From assembly GCF_900087055.1 (NCBI RefSeq), contig NZ_LT575468.1, positions 558,001 to 622,000 on the forward strand: a stretch of DNA of 64,000 nucleotides. Reading direction: 5' to 3'. The notes under the pieces are model-generated. The model saw nothing but the letters and a program-made list of their open reading frames with translations. It was not told where the DNA came from and did no database searches. The stretch's first letter is position 1; each line of letters begins with the position of its first letter. The position numbers and the translations under genes are program-made. Source of the stretch: Plesiomonas shigelloides. Lineage in GTDB: Bacteria; Pseudomonadota; Gammaproteobacteria; Enterobacterales; CAMTGL01. Below are positions 1-7,439 of the stretch, one piece after another.

Positions 1-118
1 CGTGGCAAGTTACTAAGAGTGTGAGTAAGTGCTTACAGGGAAGGTCGGTTAAGGGGCGCTGGCTGACGAAAAAGACAGGGAAATCGTGCGCTAAGGCTGT
101 GTGGGGCGAATTTTAGAT

Positions 119-141
119 ACAAAAAAACGGCTTTCGCCGTT
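119..141 (-). terminator. Rho-independent terminator of the tRNA-Leu operon
   Basis: Read on the minus strand, a 6-bp stem (AACGGC/GCCGTT) with a GAAA tetraloop is followed by seven T residues. It lies 7 bases beyond the last tRNA-Leu gene. The 118 bases between it and the left edge of the window show no gene. Confidence 0.85.
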
Positions 142-147
142 AATTGT

Positions 148-234
148 TGGTGCGAAGAGAGGGACTTGAACCCTCACGTCCGTTAAGACACTAACACCTG
201 AAGCTAGCGCGTCTACCAATTCCGCCACCTTCGC
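148..234 (-). tRNA. tRNA-Leu (anticodon CAG), copy 4 of 4 in transcription order
   Basis: An 87-nt class II tRNA with a long variable arm and encoded CCA. Acceptor stem GCGAAGG/CTTCGC, D-loop GGTAG, anticodon CAG (plus-strand CTG at 198-200) in the loop TTCAGGT, and TTCAAGT in the T arm. It reads CUG codons. The sequence is identical to the other three copies and matches the E. coli leuQPV type, which also lies beside rsmC. Confidence 0.97.
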
Positions 235-290
235 ACTGGAGTGTTTGATTGGATATTTACGCCGCCAATCCGGCTGATTAATCTGATGCT

Positions 291-377
291 TGGTGCGAAG
301 AGAGGGACTTGAACCCTCACGTCCGTTAAGACACTAACACCTGAAGCTAGCGCGTCTACCAATTCCGCCACCTTCGC
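291..377 (-). tRNA. tRNA-Leu (anticodon CAG), copy 3 of 4
   Basis: Identical in all 87 positions to its three neighbours, including encoded CCA. A 56-bp spacer separates it from copy 4 and 30 bp from copy 2. The spacers differ in sequence, so homogeneity is confined to the tRNA genes. Confidence 0.97.
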
Positions 378-407
378 AGGTATCATCAGATCGTGTTAAA
401 GACAAAG

Positions 408-494
408 TGGTGCGAAGAGAGGGACTTGAACCCTCACGTCCGTTAAGACACTAACACCTGAAGCTAGCGCGTCTACCAATTCCGCCACCTTCGC
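408..494 (-). tRNA. tRNA-Leu (anticodon CAG), copy 2 of 4
   Basis: An identical 87-nt tRNA-Leu(CAG) with encoded CCA, transcribed leftward in the same four-gene operon. Confidence 0.97.
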
Positions 495-526
495 GTGCAA
501 CTTTATCATCAACTATTCAGAACGCT

Positions 527-613
527 TGGTGCGAAGAGAGGGACTTGAACCCTCACGTCCGTTAAGACACTAACACCTGAAGCTAGCGCGTCTACCAATT
601 CCGCCACCTTCGC
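527..613 (-). tRNA. tRNA-Leu (anticodon CAG), copy 1 of 4 (promoter-proximal)
   Basis: The first gene of the leftward tRNA-Leu operon, identical to the other three and with encoded CCA. It follows a short leader that contains a perfect 7-bp stem-loop (634-654). Confidence 0.97.
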
Positions 614-633
614 AGTCTTCGTTCTGAGGTAAT

Positions 634-654
634 CAGTGAGCGATAATCTCACTG
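634..654 (-). other. Stem-loop in the tRNA-Leu operon leader
   Basis: A perfect inverted repeat, CAGTGAG and CTCACTG, around a 7-nt loop, between the promoter and the first tRNA. It may be a processing signal for the precursor; no function is shown. Confidence 0.5.
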
Positions 655-668
655 GCTACGGGGGCGCA

Positions 669-696
669 TTTTTAGCGATTTCCCCCGCGCCGTCAA
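669..696 (-). promoter_or_regulatory. tRNA-Leu operon promoter with GC-rich discriminator
   Basis: On the minus strand: TTGACG, a 16-bp spacer, then TAAAAA, followed by the discriminator TGCGCCCCC. A near-consensus -35 with a G/C-rich discriminator is typical of stringently controlled stable-RNA promoters. It sits between the rsmC stop and the tRNA cluster, so the tRNAs need not depend on rsmC transcription. Confidence 0.75.
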
Positions 697-746
697 TCAT
701 TAATTTAAAAAAATCGTCATTTGGCGATTGTTTGCTGTAAAAATCA

Positions 747-1769
747 TCATTTGCCCGCGTTTCGCGTTAAAACGGCGCGGTAAACTTTGAAACGACCGGT
801 GACGGCCAGCACTTCGTGGGCACCAAATACGCTATCGAGCAGGTCCGGATAAGGCAAAAATGCGTTGGCAACAATTCGCAGCTCTCCGCCTGGCAGCAGG
901 TGCTGTGGCGCTTCGCGGATCAAGAGCTCTGTCGCGCGATAGCAGGTATCGGCACCATCATGGAACGGTGGGTTGGAGACAATCAGATCAAAGCGTTCGC
1001 TGATATCGGAGAACACATCGCTGGCCAGAACTGTGCCGGTGAGCTGGTTATTGGCCAGCGTCACGCGCGCGGATTCTACCGCCATGGCATTGATATCGCT
1101 CAGGGTGACCTGCAGGCTTGGCGATTGCTGCGCCAGATGTGCGCCGATCACGCCCGCCCCGCAGCCCACATCCAGTGCACGGCCTTGGCGCGATTCGCTT
1201 AAGGTGGAGAGCAGCAGACGCGTACCGGTATCCAGCTCACCACTGCTAAAGACGCCTGTCAGGGCGTGAATGGTCAGCGAATCCAGCGCATAACTGTGCC
1301 ACCATTGATCTAACGAGAATGGCGCTTGCGCGGTCAGGTGCAGGTGGTACAGGCCACAGCGGCGGGCCGAGTCAATTTTGTGGGCATTGCCATAGGCGCT
1401 GAGCAGGCTTTCCGCTGAGCGTACGCCAACCCGATTTTCCCCCACAATAAAGATATCGCAACCGGCAGGCAGGACACTGCACAGCTGGCTGAGTTGCATC
1501 AGCGCTTCTTGTTTGGTTTTTGGCCAGTAATAGATGAGGGTATCGGTACCCTCCACCCATTTGGCATCTGCCATAATGCCATAGCTGATGGCATCGCCCA
1601 GACGTGGGTGCAGGCTCAGGAAGCGAGCATAGTGAGCGGTATGCACACGGCGGGATGCCGCAGGCATATGCAGGCAATAGTCATCCTGCAGATCGCCGGC
1701 AAACAGCACATGGCGGGAGGCAAATTCATCTTCATGACGTTGCAGAACTTCACTGGCAGCGCACAGCAT
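747..1769 (-). CDS. rsmC: 16S rRNA m2G1207 methyltransferase RsmC
   Basis: RsmC transfers a methyl group from S-adenosylmethionine to N2 of G1207 of 16S rRNA in the 30S subunit. The 340-residue protein has the family's usual length (about 343 in E. coli). An N-terminal RsmC-specific domain occupies roughly the first 165 residues, followed by a Rossmann methyltransferase domain. Motif I is ALDVGCGAG (198-206) and the catalytic motif is NPPFH (266-270), typical of exocyclic-amine guanine methyltransferases. It lies between tRNA-Leu and divergent holD, as in E. coli. Its start and the holD start are about 120 bp apart, leaving room for two divergent promoters. Confidence 0.96.
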   Translation of the reverse strand: MLCAASEVLQRHEDEFASRHVLFAGDLQDDYCLHMPAASRRVHTAHYARFLSLHPRLGDAISYGIMADAKWVEGTDTLIYYWPKTKQEALMQLSQLCSVLPAGCDIFIVGENRVGVRSAESLLSAYGNAHKIDSARRCGLYHLHLTAQAPFSLDQWWHSYALDSLTIHALTGVFSSGELDTGTRLLLSTLSESRQGRALDVGCGAGVIGAHLAQQSPSLQVTLSDINAMAVESARVTLANNQLTGTVLASDVFSDISERFDLIVSNPPFHDGADTCYRATELLIREAPQHLLPGGELRIVANAFLPYPDLLDSVFGAHEVLAVTGRFKVYRAVLTRNAGK

Positions 1770-1887
1770 GGTGTTTTCTCGAATATCAGGGACAAAACGC
1801 CAGTATAAAGGATCTTGCCGGAGCTGTGACTGCTACGGAAGGTCTGTTACCCTATTATTCTTTCAAGATGGCATGATCGTAAGGCGT

Positions 1888-2283
1888 ATGGTGACAAGAC
1901 GAGACTGGATATTAGAGCTGATGGGGATCACCCAGTGGCAGTTGCGGCATCCTTCCTTATTGCAAGGGGATGTGTCGGTAGCGGTCGGCCCACATATCCG
2001 TCTGGTGATTGTGGCGGAGCAGCCGCCTGCACTGAGTGTACGCCTGTGTCAGGACGTGCTAAGTACCTTGCAGGTAACGGCGGAGCAGGTGTGCTGCATC
2101 CGACCGGAGCAGGTCGCATTTTTACGTATCGCCCAGCCGTGCTGGTTTTGGCTGATGGGCTGTGAGGCAGAAATTCCTGACGGTTGTCGGGCGTTGCACT
2201 CACCGGTGTTGGCGCGATTCGGACCGGATGCACAGGCAAAACGGCAACTATGGCAGCAAATCGTAACCTATGAACAACTATAA
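1888..2283 (+). CDS. holD: DNA polymerase III psi subunit HolD
   Basis: Psi bridges the clamp loader (with chi, HolC) and single-stranded-DNA-binding protein in the replicative holoenzyme. The reading frame is open upstream, but I start at the ATG giving MVTRRDW, because family members begin with a close relative of TSRRDWQLQQLGITQW; here RRDWILELMGITQWQLR follows. This gives 131 residues against about 137 in E. coli. An ATG 15 bases earlier (1873) is possible, and neither start has an ideal ribosome-binding site. The 3' end overlaps rimI by 14 bases, so the two are translationally coupled, as in enterobacteria. Psi diverges fast; identification rests on the N-terminal motif and the neighbourhood. 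Confidence 0.88.
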   Translation: MVTRRDWILELMGITQWQLRHPSLLQGDVSVAVGPHIRLVIVAEQPPALSVRLCQDVLSTLQVTAEQVCCIRPEQVAFLRIAQPCWFWLMGCEAEIPDGCRALHSPVLARFGPDAQAKRQLWQQIVTYEQL

Positions 2284-2719
2284 TATCTGTGAATTAGACG
2301 CTGCAGAGTGGGAGCGTGTATACCCCATTGAGTGTGCGGCGCATGCATTTCCGTGGAGCAAGCAAACCTTTCGCGATAATTTTGGCGAGCGTTACCTGAA
2401 TTTGCAGCTGCTGCGTGAAGAGGTGCCGGCCGGATTTGCGATTTGCCAGACCGTACTGGATGAAGCGACCTTGTTCAATCTGGCGGTCGACCCGCTGTGT
2501 CAGGGCCAAGGCTTCGGGCGCGCTTTGCTGCAAGCACTGGTTGAGCGTTTAGAAGAACGCGGAATTGTGACGTTATGGCTGGAAGTGCGCGAATCGAACA
2601 CTCCTGCGCGCGCCTTGTATGAGGCGGAAGGCTTTAATGAAGTGAGTCGGCGCAAAAATTACTATCCGACGGCGGATGGGCGTGAAGATGCGGTGATCAT
2701 GGCATTGCCGCTGGGCTGA
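2270..2719 (+). CDS. rimI: Ribosomal protein S18 alanine N-acetyltransferase RimI
   Basis: RimI acetylates the N-terminal alanine of ribosomal protein S18 using acetyl-CoA. The 149-residue protein is a single GNAT domain of standard length. The acetyl-CoA binding loop QGQGFG lies at 78-83, and the C-terminal GNAT signature LEVRESNTPARALYEAEGF at 104-122 carries the conserved Glu and Tyr. The gene begins inside holD (14-bp overlap) and ends inside the -35 element of the prfC promoter. E. coli has yjjG between rimI and prfC; it is absent here. Confidence 0.95.
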   Translation: MNNYNICELDAAEWERVYPIECAAHAFPWSKQTFRDNFGERYLNLQLLREEVPAGFAICQTVLDEATLFNLAVDPLCQGQGFGRALLQALVERLEERGIVTLWLEVRESNTPARALYEAEGFNEVSRRKNYYPTADGREDAVIMALPLG

Positions 2720-2744
2720 CGCTGCTCTATTTTTCAGCTATAAT
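2716..2744 (+). promoter_or_regulatory. Strong promoter with GC-rich discriminator upstream of prfC
   Basis: CTGACG, a 17-bp spacer and a perfect TATAAT, followed by the discriminator CCGGCCCC. The -35 overlaps the rimI stop codon. The first prfC start lies about 180-190 nt downstream, so the transcript has a long leader. The -10/discriminator layout is like that of stable-RNA promoters, which is unusual in front of a release-factor gene. Confidence 0.65.
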
Positions 2745-2944
2745 CCGGCCCCTCCGGCTGCTGCCGTTCCGGGCCTGACAGACTCAAGACTGTCGGTTCT
2801 CTCTGTTGTTATCATTAGTACTGATTTTAGGTGGTATGGCGCGTCGGTTTGCGACCGCGGTACGACTGCGTGTATTGCAGAAGAGGGCAAGATAGTAACC
2901 CGGTCTTGTATCTCCTTTATTAATTACAGGATTTGCCAAGCTTT

Positions 2945-4525
2945 ATGTCATATCTAGAGGAAGTGGCTACTCGCCGCACGTTTGCAATTATCTCTCACCC
3001 GGATGCCGGTAAAACCACCATCACGGAAAAAGTGTTGCTGTTCGGACAGGCCATTCAGACCGCCGGTACGGTAAAAGGTCGTGGTTCAAGCCAACATGCG
3101 AAATCCGACTGGATGGAGATGGAAAAGCAGCGTGGGATCTCGATTACCACCTCTGTAATGCAGTTCCCGTACCGCGATGCGTTGGTAAACCTGCTGGATA
3201 CCCCGGGTCACGAAGACTTCTCGGAAGATACCTACCGTACCTTGACCGCGGTTGACTGCTGTCTGATGGTGATCGATGCCGCCAAAGGTGTTGAGGATCG
3301 TACCCGTAAGCTGATGGAAGTTACCCGTCTGCGTGATACGCCGATCCTGACCTTCATGAACAAACTTGACCGTGACATCCGCGATCCGATGGAATTGCTG
3401 GATGAAGTGGAAAGCGAGCTGAAAATCGCTTGTGCGCCAATCACGTGGCCAATTGGCTGCGGCAAGCTGTTCAAAGGTGTGTACCATCTGTACAAAGATG
3501 AAACCTACCTGTATCAAACCGGTATGGGTCACACCATTCAGGAAGTGCGCATCGTTAAAGGTCTGGATAACCCTGAGCTGGATAAAGCGGTGGGTGAAGA
3601 CTTGGCGGCGCAGCTGCGTGATGAGCTGGAGCTGGTACAAGGCGCATCTAACGAGTTTGATGAGCAAGCGTTTTTAGACGGTGAGCTGACCCCTGTATTT
3701 TTCGGTACCGCGCTCGGTAACTTCGGTGTTGACCACATGCTCGATGGTCTGGTGCAGTGGGCGCCCGCGCCAATGCCACGTCAGACCGATACCCGTACCG
3801 TGTCGGCGGAAGAAGAGAAGTTCAGCGGCTTCGTGTTTAAGATCCAAGCGAACATGGATCCGAAGCACCGTGACCGTGTGGCCTTCATGCGGATCGTGTC
3901 CGGTAAGTATGAAAAGGGCATGAAACTGCGCCATGTGCGCCTGGGTAAAGATGTGGGCATTTCTGATGCGCTGACCTTTATGGCCGGCGATCGTGAGCAG
4001 GCTGAAGAGGCTTATGCTGGCGATATCATCGGTCTGCACAACCACGGAACTATCCAGATTGGTGATACCTTCACCCAAGGTGAAGACATGAAGTTCACTG
4101 GGATCCCGAACTTTGCGCCAGAGCTGTTCCGCCGTATTCGTCTGCGTGATCCGCTCAAGCAAAAGCAGCTGCTCAAAGGTCTGGTTCAGCTGTCTGAAGA
4201 AGGTGCCGTGCAGGTGTTCCGTCCGCTGATCAACAACGATCTGATTGTGGGTGCGGTCGGTGTGCTGCAGTTTGACGTAGTGGTGGCGCGTCTGAAGTCG
4301 GAATACAACGTGGATGCGCTGTATGAGTCGGTGAACGTATCGACGGCCCGTTGGGTTGAGTGTGACGATGCCAAGAAGTTCGACGAGTTCCAGCGTAAGA
4401 ACGAAGTGAACTTGGCGCTGGATGGTGGCGATAACCTGACTTACATCGCGCCAACCATGGTTAACCTGAACCTGACACAAGAACGCTATCCGGAAGTGAA
4501 ATTCCGCAAAACGCGCGAACATTAA
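2945..4525 (+). CDS. prfC: Peptide chain release factor 3 (RF3, PrfC)
   Basis: RF3 is the GTPase that removes RF1 and RF2 from the ribosome after peptide release. From the ATG used here the protein has 526 residues (529 in E. coli, 526 in vibrios). G1 is SHPDAGKT near residues 17-24, followed by DTPGHED (G3) and NKLDRD (G4), then the translational-GTPase domains II and III; it ends in REH as in E. coli. A TTG 12 bases upstream (2933) would add four residues. The AGG at 2928-2930 is too close to that TTG and rather far from the ATG, so the start is not settled by the ribosome-binding site. A terminator follows 21 bp after the stop. Confidence 0.97.
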   Translation: MSYLEEVATRRTFAIISHPDAGKTTITEKVLLFGQAIQTAGTVKGRGSSQHAKSDWMEMEKQRGISITTSVMQFPYRDALVNLLDTPGHEDFSEDTYRTLTAVDCCLMVIDAAKGVEDRTRKLMEVTRLRDTPILTFMNKLDRDIRDPMELLDEVESELKIACAPITWPIGCGKLFKGVYHLYKDETYLYQTGMGHTIQEVRIVKGLDNPELDKAVGEDLAAQLRDELELVQGASNEFDEQAFLDGELTPVFFGTALGNFGVDHMLDGLVQWAPAPMPRQTDTRTVSAEEEKFSGFVFKIQANMDPKHRDRVAFMRIVSGKYEKGMKLRHVRLGKDVGISDALTFMAGDREQAEEAYAGDIIGLHNHGTIQIGDTFTQGEDMKFTGIPNFAPELFRRIRLRDPLKQKQLLKGLVQLSEEGAVQVFRPLINNDLIVGAVGVLQFDVVVARLKSEYNVDALYESVNVSTARWVECDDAKKFDEFQRKNEVNLALDGGDNLTYIAPTMVNLNLTQERYPEVKFRKTREH

Positions 4526-4546
4526 TGTCACGCTGTCAGACAGAAT

Positions 4547-4573
4547 AAAAAAGCGCCGTAAGGCGCTTTTTTT
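4547..4573. terminator. Bidirectional terminator between prfC and the leftward repeat-protein gene
   Basis: An A6 run, the stem AGCGCC/GGCGCT around a short GTAA loop, and a T7 run. It is symmetrical enough to end both prfC and the convergent gene at 4639-5004. Confidence 0.85.
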
Positions 4574-4638
4574 ATGGTCGATGTTATGGCCGATTTTATG
4601 CTCGAGAGCAGGCTGTCGACCGTCGAACTGACGCTGTG

Positions 4639-5004
4639 TCAGGCTGAATAATTATATACCCGACCGGTTTCGGTGTCGTACAGACCAATGGCATGACCGT
4701 TGACGCTACCGTGGAAATATTTACCGGTATGGAAATCGTAACCTTTAAAGCGATTACCGCTCAGTTCGAGCTGAATTTTTGAGCGAGTCTGGGCATCATA
4801 AAAATCCAGTTTGCCCGGGCGCCCTTGATTGCTCATGAAGTGGCTGCCGCTGTTAACGTCATAACCGCGGATCCGGCCACTGCTGATCTTGACCTGGGTG
4901 TTCTTGTAGCGTCCTGCGTGATAATCATAGACAGACAGCACCCGTTTATCACGCGCTGCCGCACCGATGATGGCTGCTACTCGTGCTCGGGTTGACTCTT
5001 GCAT
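4639..5004 (-). CDS. Unknown 121-residue protein made of YD-x-x-TG repeats
   Basis: I do not recognise this protein. After a helical-looking N-terminal 20 residues it consists of five imperfect repeats of about 20-23 residues, each centred on hydrophobic-YD followed by x-x-T/S-G and an aromatic or basic residue: VYDYHAGRY, GYDVNSGSHF, FYDAQTRSK, GYDFHTGKYF and LYDTETGRVY. That spacing suggests a small all-beta fold built from short hairpins; a beta-flower-type fold is conceivable but unproven. There is no signal peptide or membrane segment. Expression signals are strong: AAGGAG five bases before the ATG and a promoter with perfect TTGACA (5109-5138). It is a single-gene unit convergent with prfC. 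Confidence 0.8.
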   Translation of the reverse strand: MQESTRARVAAIIGAAARDKRVLSVYDYHAGRYKNTQVKISSGRIRGYDVNSGSHFMSNQGRPGKLDFYDAQTRSKIQLELSGNRFKGYDFHTGKYFHGSVNGHAIGLYDTETGRVYNYSA

Positions 5005-5108
5005 GATAACTCCTTATTTGTTCATTCAATAAACAGGCAGGCGCTGTGTCCGCTCAGTGCGCCACCTGTGTTCAGATTCACCTTGTGCAGGTCAGGACAC
5101 CTTTTCCG

Positions 5109-5138
5109 ATAATTTCCCATTGTAACCAAGTTTGTCAA
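5109..5138 (-). promoter_or_regulatory. Promoter of the YD-repeat protein gene
   Basis: On the minus strand: TTGACA (perfect), an 18-bp spacer, AATTAT. It is about 105 bp upstream of the start codon, leaving a leader of about 95 nt. Confidence 0.6.
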
Positions 5139-5280
5139 CTGCTGTTTTAATATACACTGGCATAGCAGGCTAAATTCAGCACGGGCAGCTAAATTATTTG
5201 CTTAAATTGAATTTATATGTTGTTTGCGTGCGTTTTTATGTTTGCTTTCGGTGGGGGTGGTACAGGTGCATTTTGCCCAG

Positions 5281-5305
5281 ACAGAAGACAGAAGACAGAA
5301 GACAG
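5281..5305. repeat. Tandem heptamer ACAGAAG x3.5
   Basis: Three perfect copies of ACAGAAG followed by ACAG. The same heptamer, in the opposite orientation and with five copies, occurs at 37254-37288. Confidence 0.9.
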
Positions 5306-5498
5306 CGCGTTTGTGCAGGAAGGAAAGATGGCAGCCGAAGTATTCGACTTTGGCTGCCGCATGGCGTGAGTCTATCGGTGATGAGTAAGGCCGATAATAG
5401 GGCGGAGATTCCGCCACCGGCATTACTTTTCGCGCTGTCGTGGGCACGCGCGTTGCGCTATTCCCGCTATTTCTACTATAGCGACAGCGCGCCAGCTA

Positions 5499-6152
5499 TT
5501 ACGGATTCAGGCGCTGTGGTTGCCAGTTTTCGCCCACGCGCTCAAAGCGGATGCGGTCGTGCAGACGGCTGGCTTTGCCCTGCCAAAACTCAATGGCATG
5601 CGGACGCACCAGATAGCCGCCCCAGTATGGTGGTAGCGGTACATCACCACCGGCGAATTGCTTCGCAAACTCCGCTTCACGTTGCTCCAGCTCCTCACGA
5701 CTGCTCAGTGGACGCGACTGGTGTGATGCCCAAGCGCCAATTCGACTTCCGCGCAGGCGGCTTTGGAAGTAACGATCTGAGGTTTCACGGCTGACGCGCT
5801 CGACTGTGCCTTCAATACGAACCTGACGCTGCAAGATGTTCCAGTGGAATACCAGCGCCACTTTCGGGTTTTGCTCCAGCTCTTCCCCTTTACGGCTCTC
5901 GTAGTTGGTGTAGAAGGTGAATCCGTCTTCGGTCACATCTTTGAGCAGTACAATACGCGCAGAGGGCTGACCATCGGCACTGACGGTGGCCAACGTCATC
6001 GATTCGGGCAGGATAATCCCGGAGTCTTGGGCATCGTGAAACCACTTCTGAAACAGCTGATATGGCTGATCATTTTCTTGTGGAGAGTGCTCAGGTAGAG
6101 CCAGACCTTGCCCCATCGTCATGGCGCAGCGTAGTTTATTCAGTAATGACAT
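5499..6152 (-). CDS. pdxH: Pyridoxamine/pyridoxine 5'-phosphate oxidase, divergent type
   Basis: PdxH oxidises pyridoxine or pyridoxamine 5'-phosphate to pyridoxal 5'-phosphate with FMN and O2. I start at the ATG giving MSLLNKL (217 residues; E. coli has 218), with AAGG about 11 bases upstream; the frame is open further upstream but without support. The catalytic core is complete: SARIVLLK, SRKGEEL, RQVRIEG, GSRIGAWASHQS and EFWQGKASRLHDR. The N-terminal RREYxxGGL lid segment of enterobacterial PdxH is missing, and core wording (DGQPSAR, TNYESRKGEEL) is closer to the eukaryotic-like branch. E. coli pdxH lies elsewhere, so this copy is out of place for its neighbourhood. Confidence 0.9.
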   Translation of the reverse strand: MSLLNKLRCAMTMGQGLALPEHSPQENDQPYQLFQKWFHDAQDSGIILPESMTLATVSADGQPSARIVLLKDVTEDGFTFYTNYESRKGEELEQNPKVALVFHWNILQRQVRIEGTVERVSRETSDRYFQSRLRGSRIGAWASHQSRPLSSREELEQREAEFAKQFAGGDVPLPPYWGGYLVRPHAIEFWQGKASRLHDRIRFERVGENWQPQRLNP

Positions 6153-6364
6153 GGTTGCGTCATCCTTTTCGTCATATAAATAGGCACAGGGTAAAACAAC
6201 TGACCGACAGCATAAAGGAATTGGCGAGTCGCTGAGCAAAAAAGTGTGCTTTGCGCTCATATTGTGCTCCGAGGCACGCTGTTGGGGGGCGCGTAAGGTA
6301 AGTGTTGGCGGGGTGCTGATGGTCAGGATGAGAAAAGCGGCGTGAGCCAACAAGGGGAGTTCGC

Positions 6365-7201
6365 TTGGCACAGATAGAGATACAAACATTGATTCATCAA
6401 CACCCGTTGATTGATACGCATTGCCATTTTGATGCGCCGCCGTTTGCAGGGCACAGTGAGGAGGCGTGGGCGCAGGCGCGATCTCAAGGCATTGCGGCCA
6501 TGTTGGTGCCGGCGGTGAGCGAGCAAAATTTTTCCGCCGTGCTAGCGTTATCGGCGCAGGAGGGGATTTATGCCGCGTTGGGGTTACATCCGCTTTTTGT
6601 GGCGCAGCACACGGAGAGTGCGCTGGCCCATTTAGAGACGCTATTAACCCACCATGCCGCCGGAGCGCTGTGCACTGATGACGGGCGGCCGCTAAAAGTG
6701 GCGGCGATCGGTGAGATAGGGTTGGATTTATGGATGCCGGAGCCGGATCTGGCGCGGCAAATCACATTGCTGCGCGCACAATTAGCATTGGCCAATCGTT
6801 TTGCGCTGCCGGTGGTGTTGCACTCGCGCAAAAGCCACGATCTGTTGTTACGAGAACTGCGCCGCTGTCCGCCGGCAAGAGGCGGTGTGTTACACGGTTT
6901 TTCCGGCTCACTGCAACAAGCGCAGGCTTTTGTGGCGTTAGGGCTCTGTATTGGTGTAGGGGGCGTGATCAGCTATGCGCGGGCGCAGAAAACCCGCCGT
7001 ACGGTGGCGGCGTTACCGTTGGAGTGTTTGGTGTTAGAAACGGATGCGCCAGATATGCCATTAAGTGGTTATCAAGGTCAACCGAATCGGCCTGAGCGGG
7101 TACAACAAATCTTTCAGGCATTGTGTGAACTGCGTAGCGAATCACCGGATTACATCGCTGAAATTGTCTATAAAAACAGCGTTAAAATGCTAAATTTGTG
7201 A
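6365..7201 (+). CDS. yjjV: TatD-family metal-dependent hydrolase YjjV
   Basis: A probable metal-dependent phosphoesterase/DNase of the TatD family; the E. coli orthologue has no settled cellular role. The 278-residue TIM-barrel protein carries the metal ligands in order: DTHCHFD (17-23), GEIGLD, LHSRKSHD, LHGFSG and ETDAPDMPL. It matches E. coli YjjV (about 259 residues) with a longer N-terminus. The start is TTG at 6365, supported by AGGGGAG five bases upstream and by no ATG between it and the first metal motif. In E. coli yjjV also sits just before the deo operon; the companion yjjW is absent here and nupC takes its place. Confidence 0.93.
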   Translation: MAQIEIQTLIHQHPLIDTHCHFDAPPFAGHSEEAWAQARSQGIAAMLVPAVSEQNFSAVLALSAQEGIYAALGLHPLFVAQHTESALAHLETLLTHHAAGALCTDDGRPLKVAAIGEIGLDLWMPEPDLARQITLLRAQLALANRFALPVVLHSRKSHDLLLRELRRCPPARGGVLHGFSGSLQQAQAFVALGLCIGVGGVISYARAQKTRRTVAALPLECLVLETDAPDMPLSGYQGQPNRPERVQQIFQALCELRSESPDYIAEIVYKNSVKMLNL

Positions 7202-7305
7202 GTGAACGCAAGCGATTAACCGCGCGTCAGCTCTGGTATCGAGGTGTCATAAGTGTGATCGGTGTCTAGTGTTTATGATAATTGTTTCTGAAGGTGGGTA
7301 ACTTT

Positions 7306-7347
7306 TGTGATGTGAGTAAAGAAAGAGACCCTTCCCCTATGTATAAT
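7306..7347 (+). promoter_or_regulatory. Candidate CRP-dependent nupC promoter
   Basis: A perfect TATAAT at 7342-7347 has no recognisable -35. TGTGA, the left half of a CRP site, lies at 7306-7310; the right half is poor. If transcription starts near 7354, the site centre falls at about -41, the class II position. CRP control of nucleoside transport is known in enterobacteria; the site call is inference. Confidence 0.4.
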
Positions 7348-7439
7348 GAGCGCCGTTTTCAAGGTGAGCCTCGTTTAAATTCGCCTGATATATTTTGATA
7401 CGATTATTTGCTGTGTCCAGACCATAGGGATCTTCTTCC

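Larger units (their letters stand above)
5005..5498. other. Intergenic stretch between the repeat-protein gene and pdxH
   Basis: These 494 bases hold the promoter of the leftward gene (5109-5138), a heptanucleotide tandem repeat (5281-5305) and, close to the pdxH stop, an imperfect GC-rich inverted repeat around 5450-5492 that could end pdxH. An open frame running rightward through this DNA into pdxH has no matching signals and is not a gene. Confidence 0.5.

Noticed and set aside
5198..5794. Rightward frame of 198 codons across the intergenic region and into pdxH
   Set aside because: It is antisense to the conserved pdxH C-terminus, spans a heptamer array and has no ribosome-binding site.
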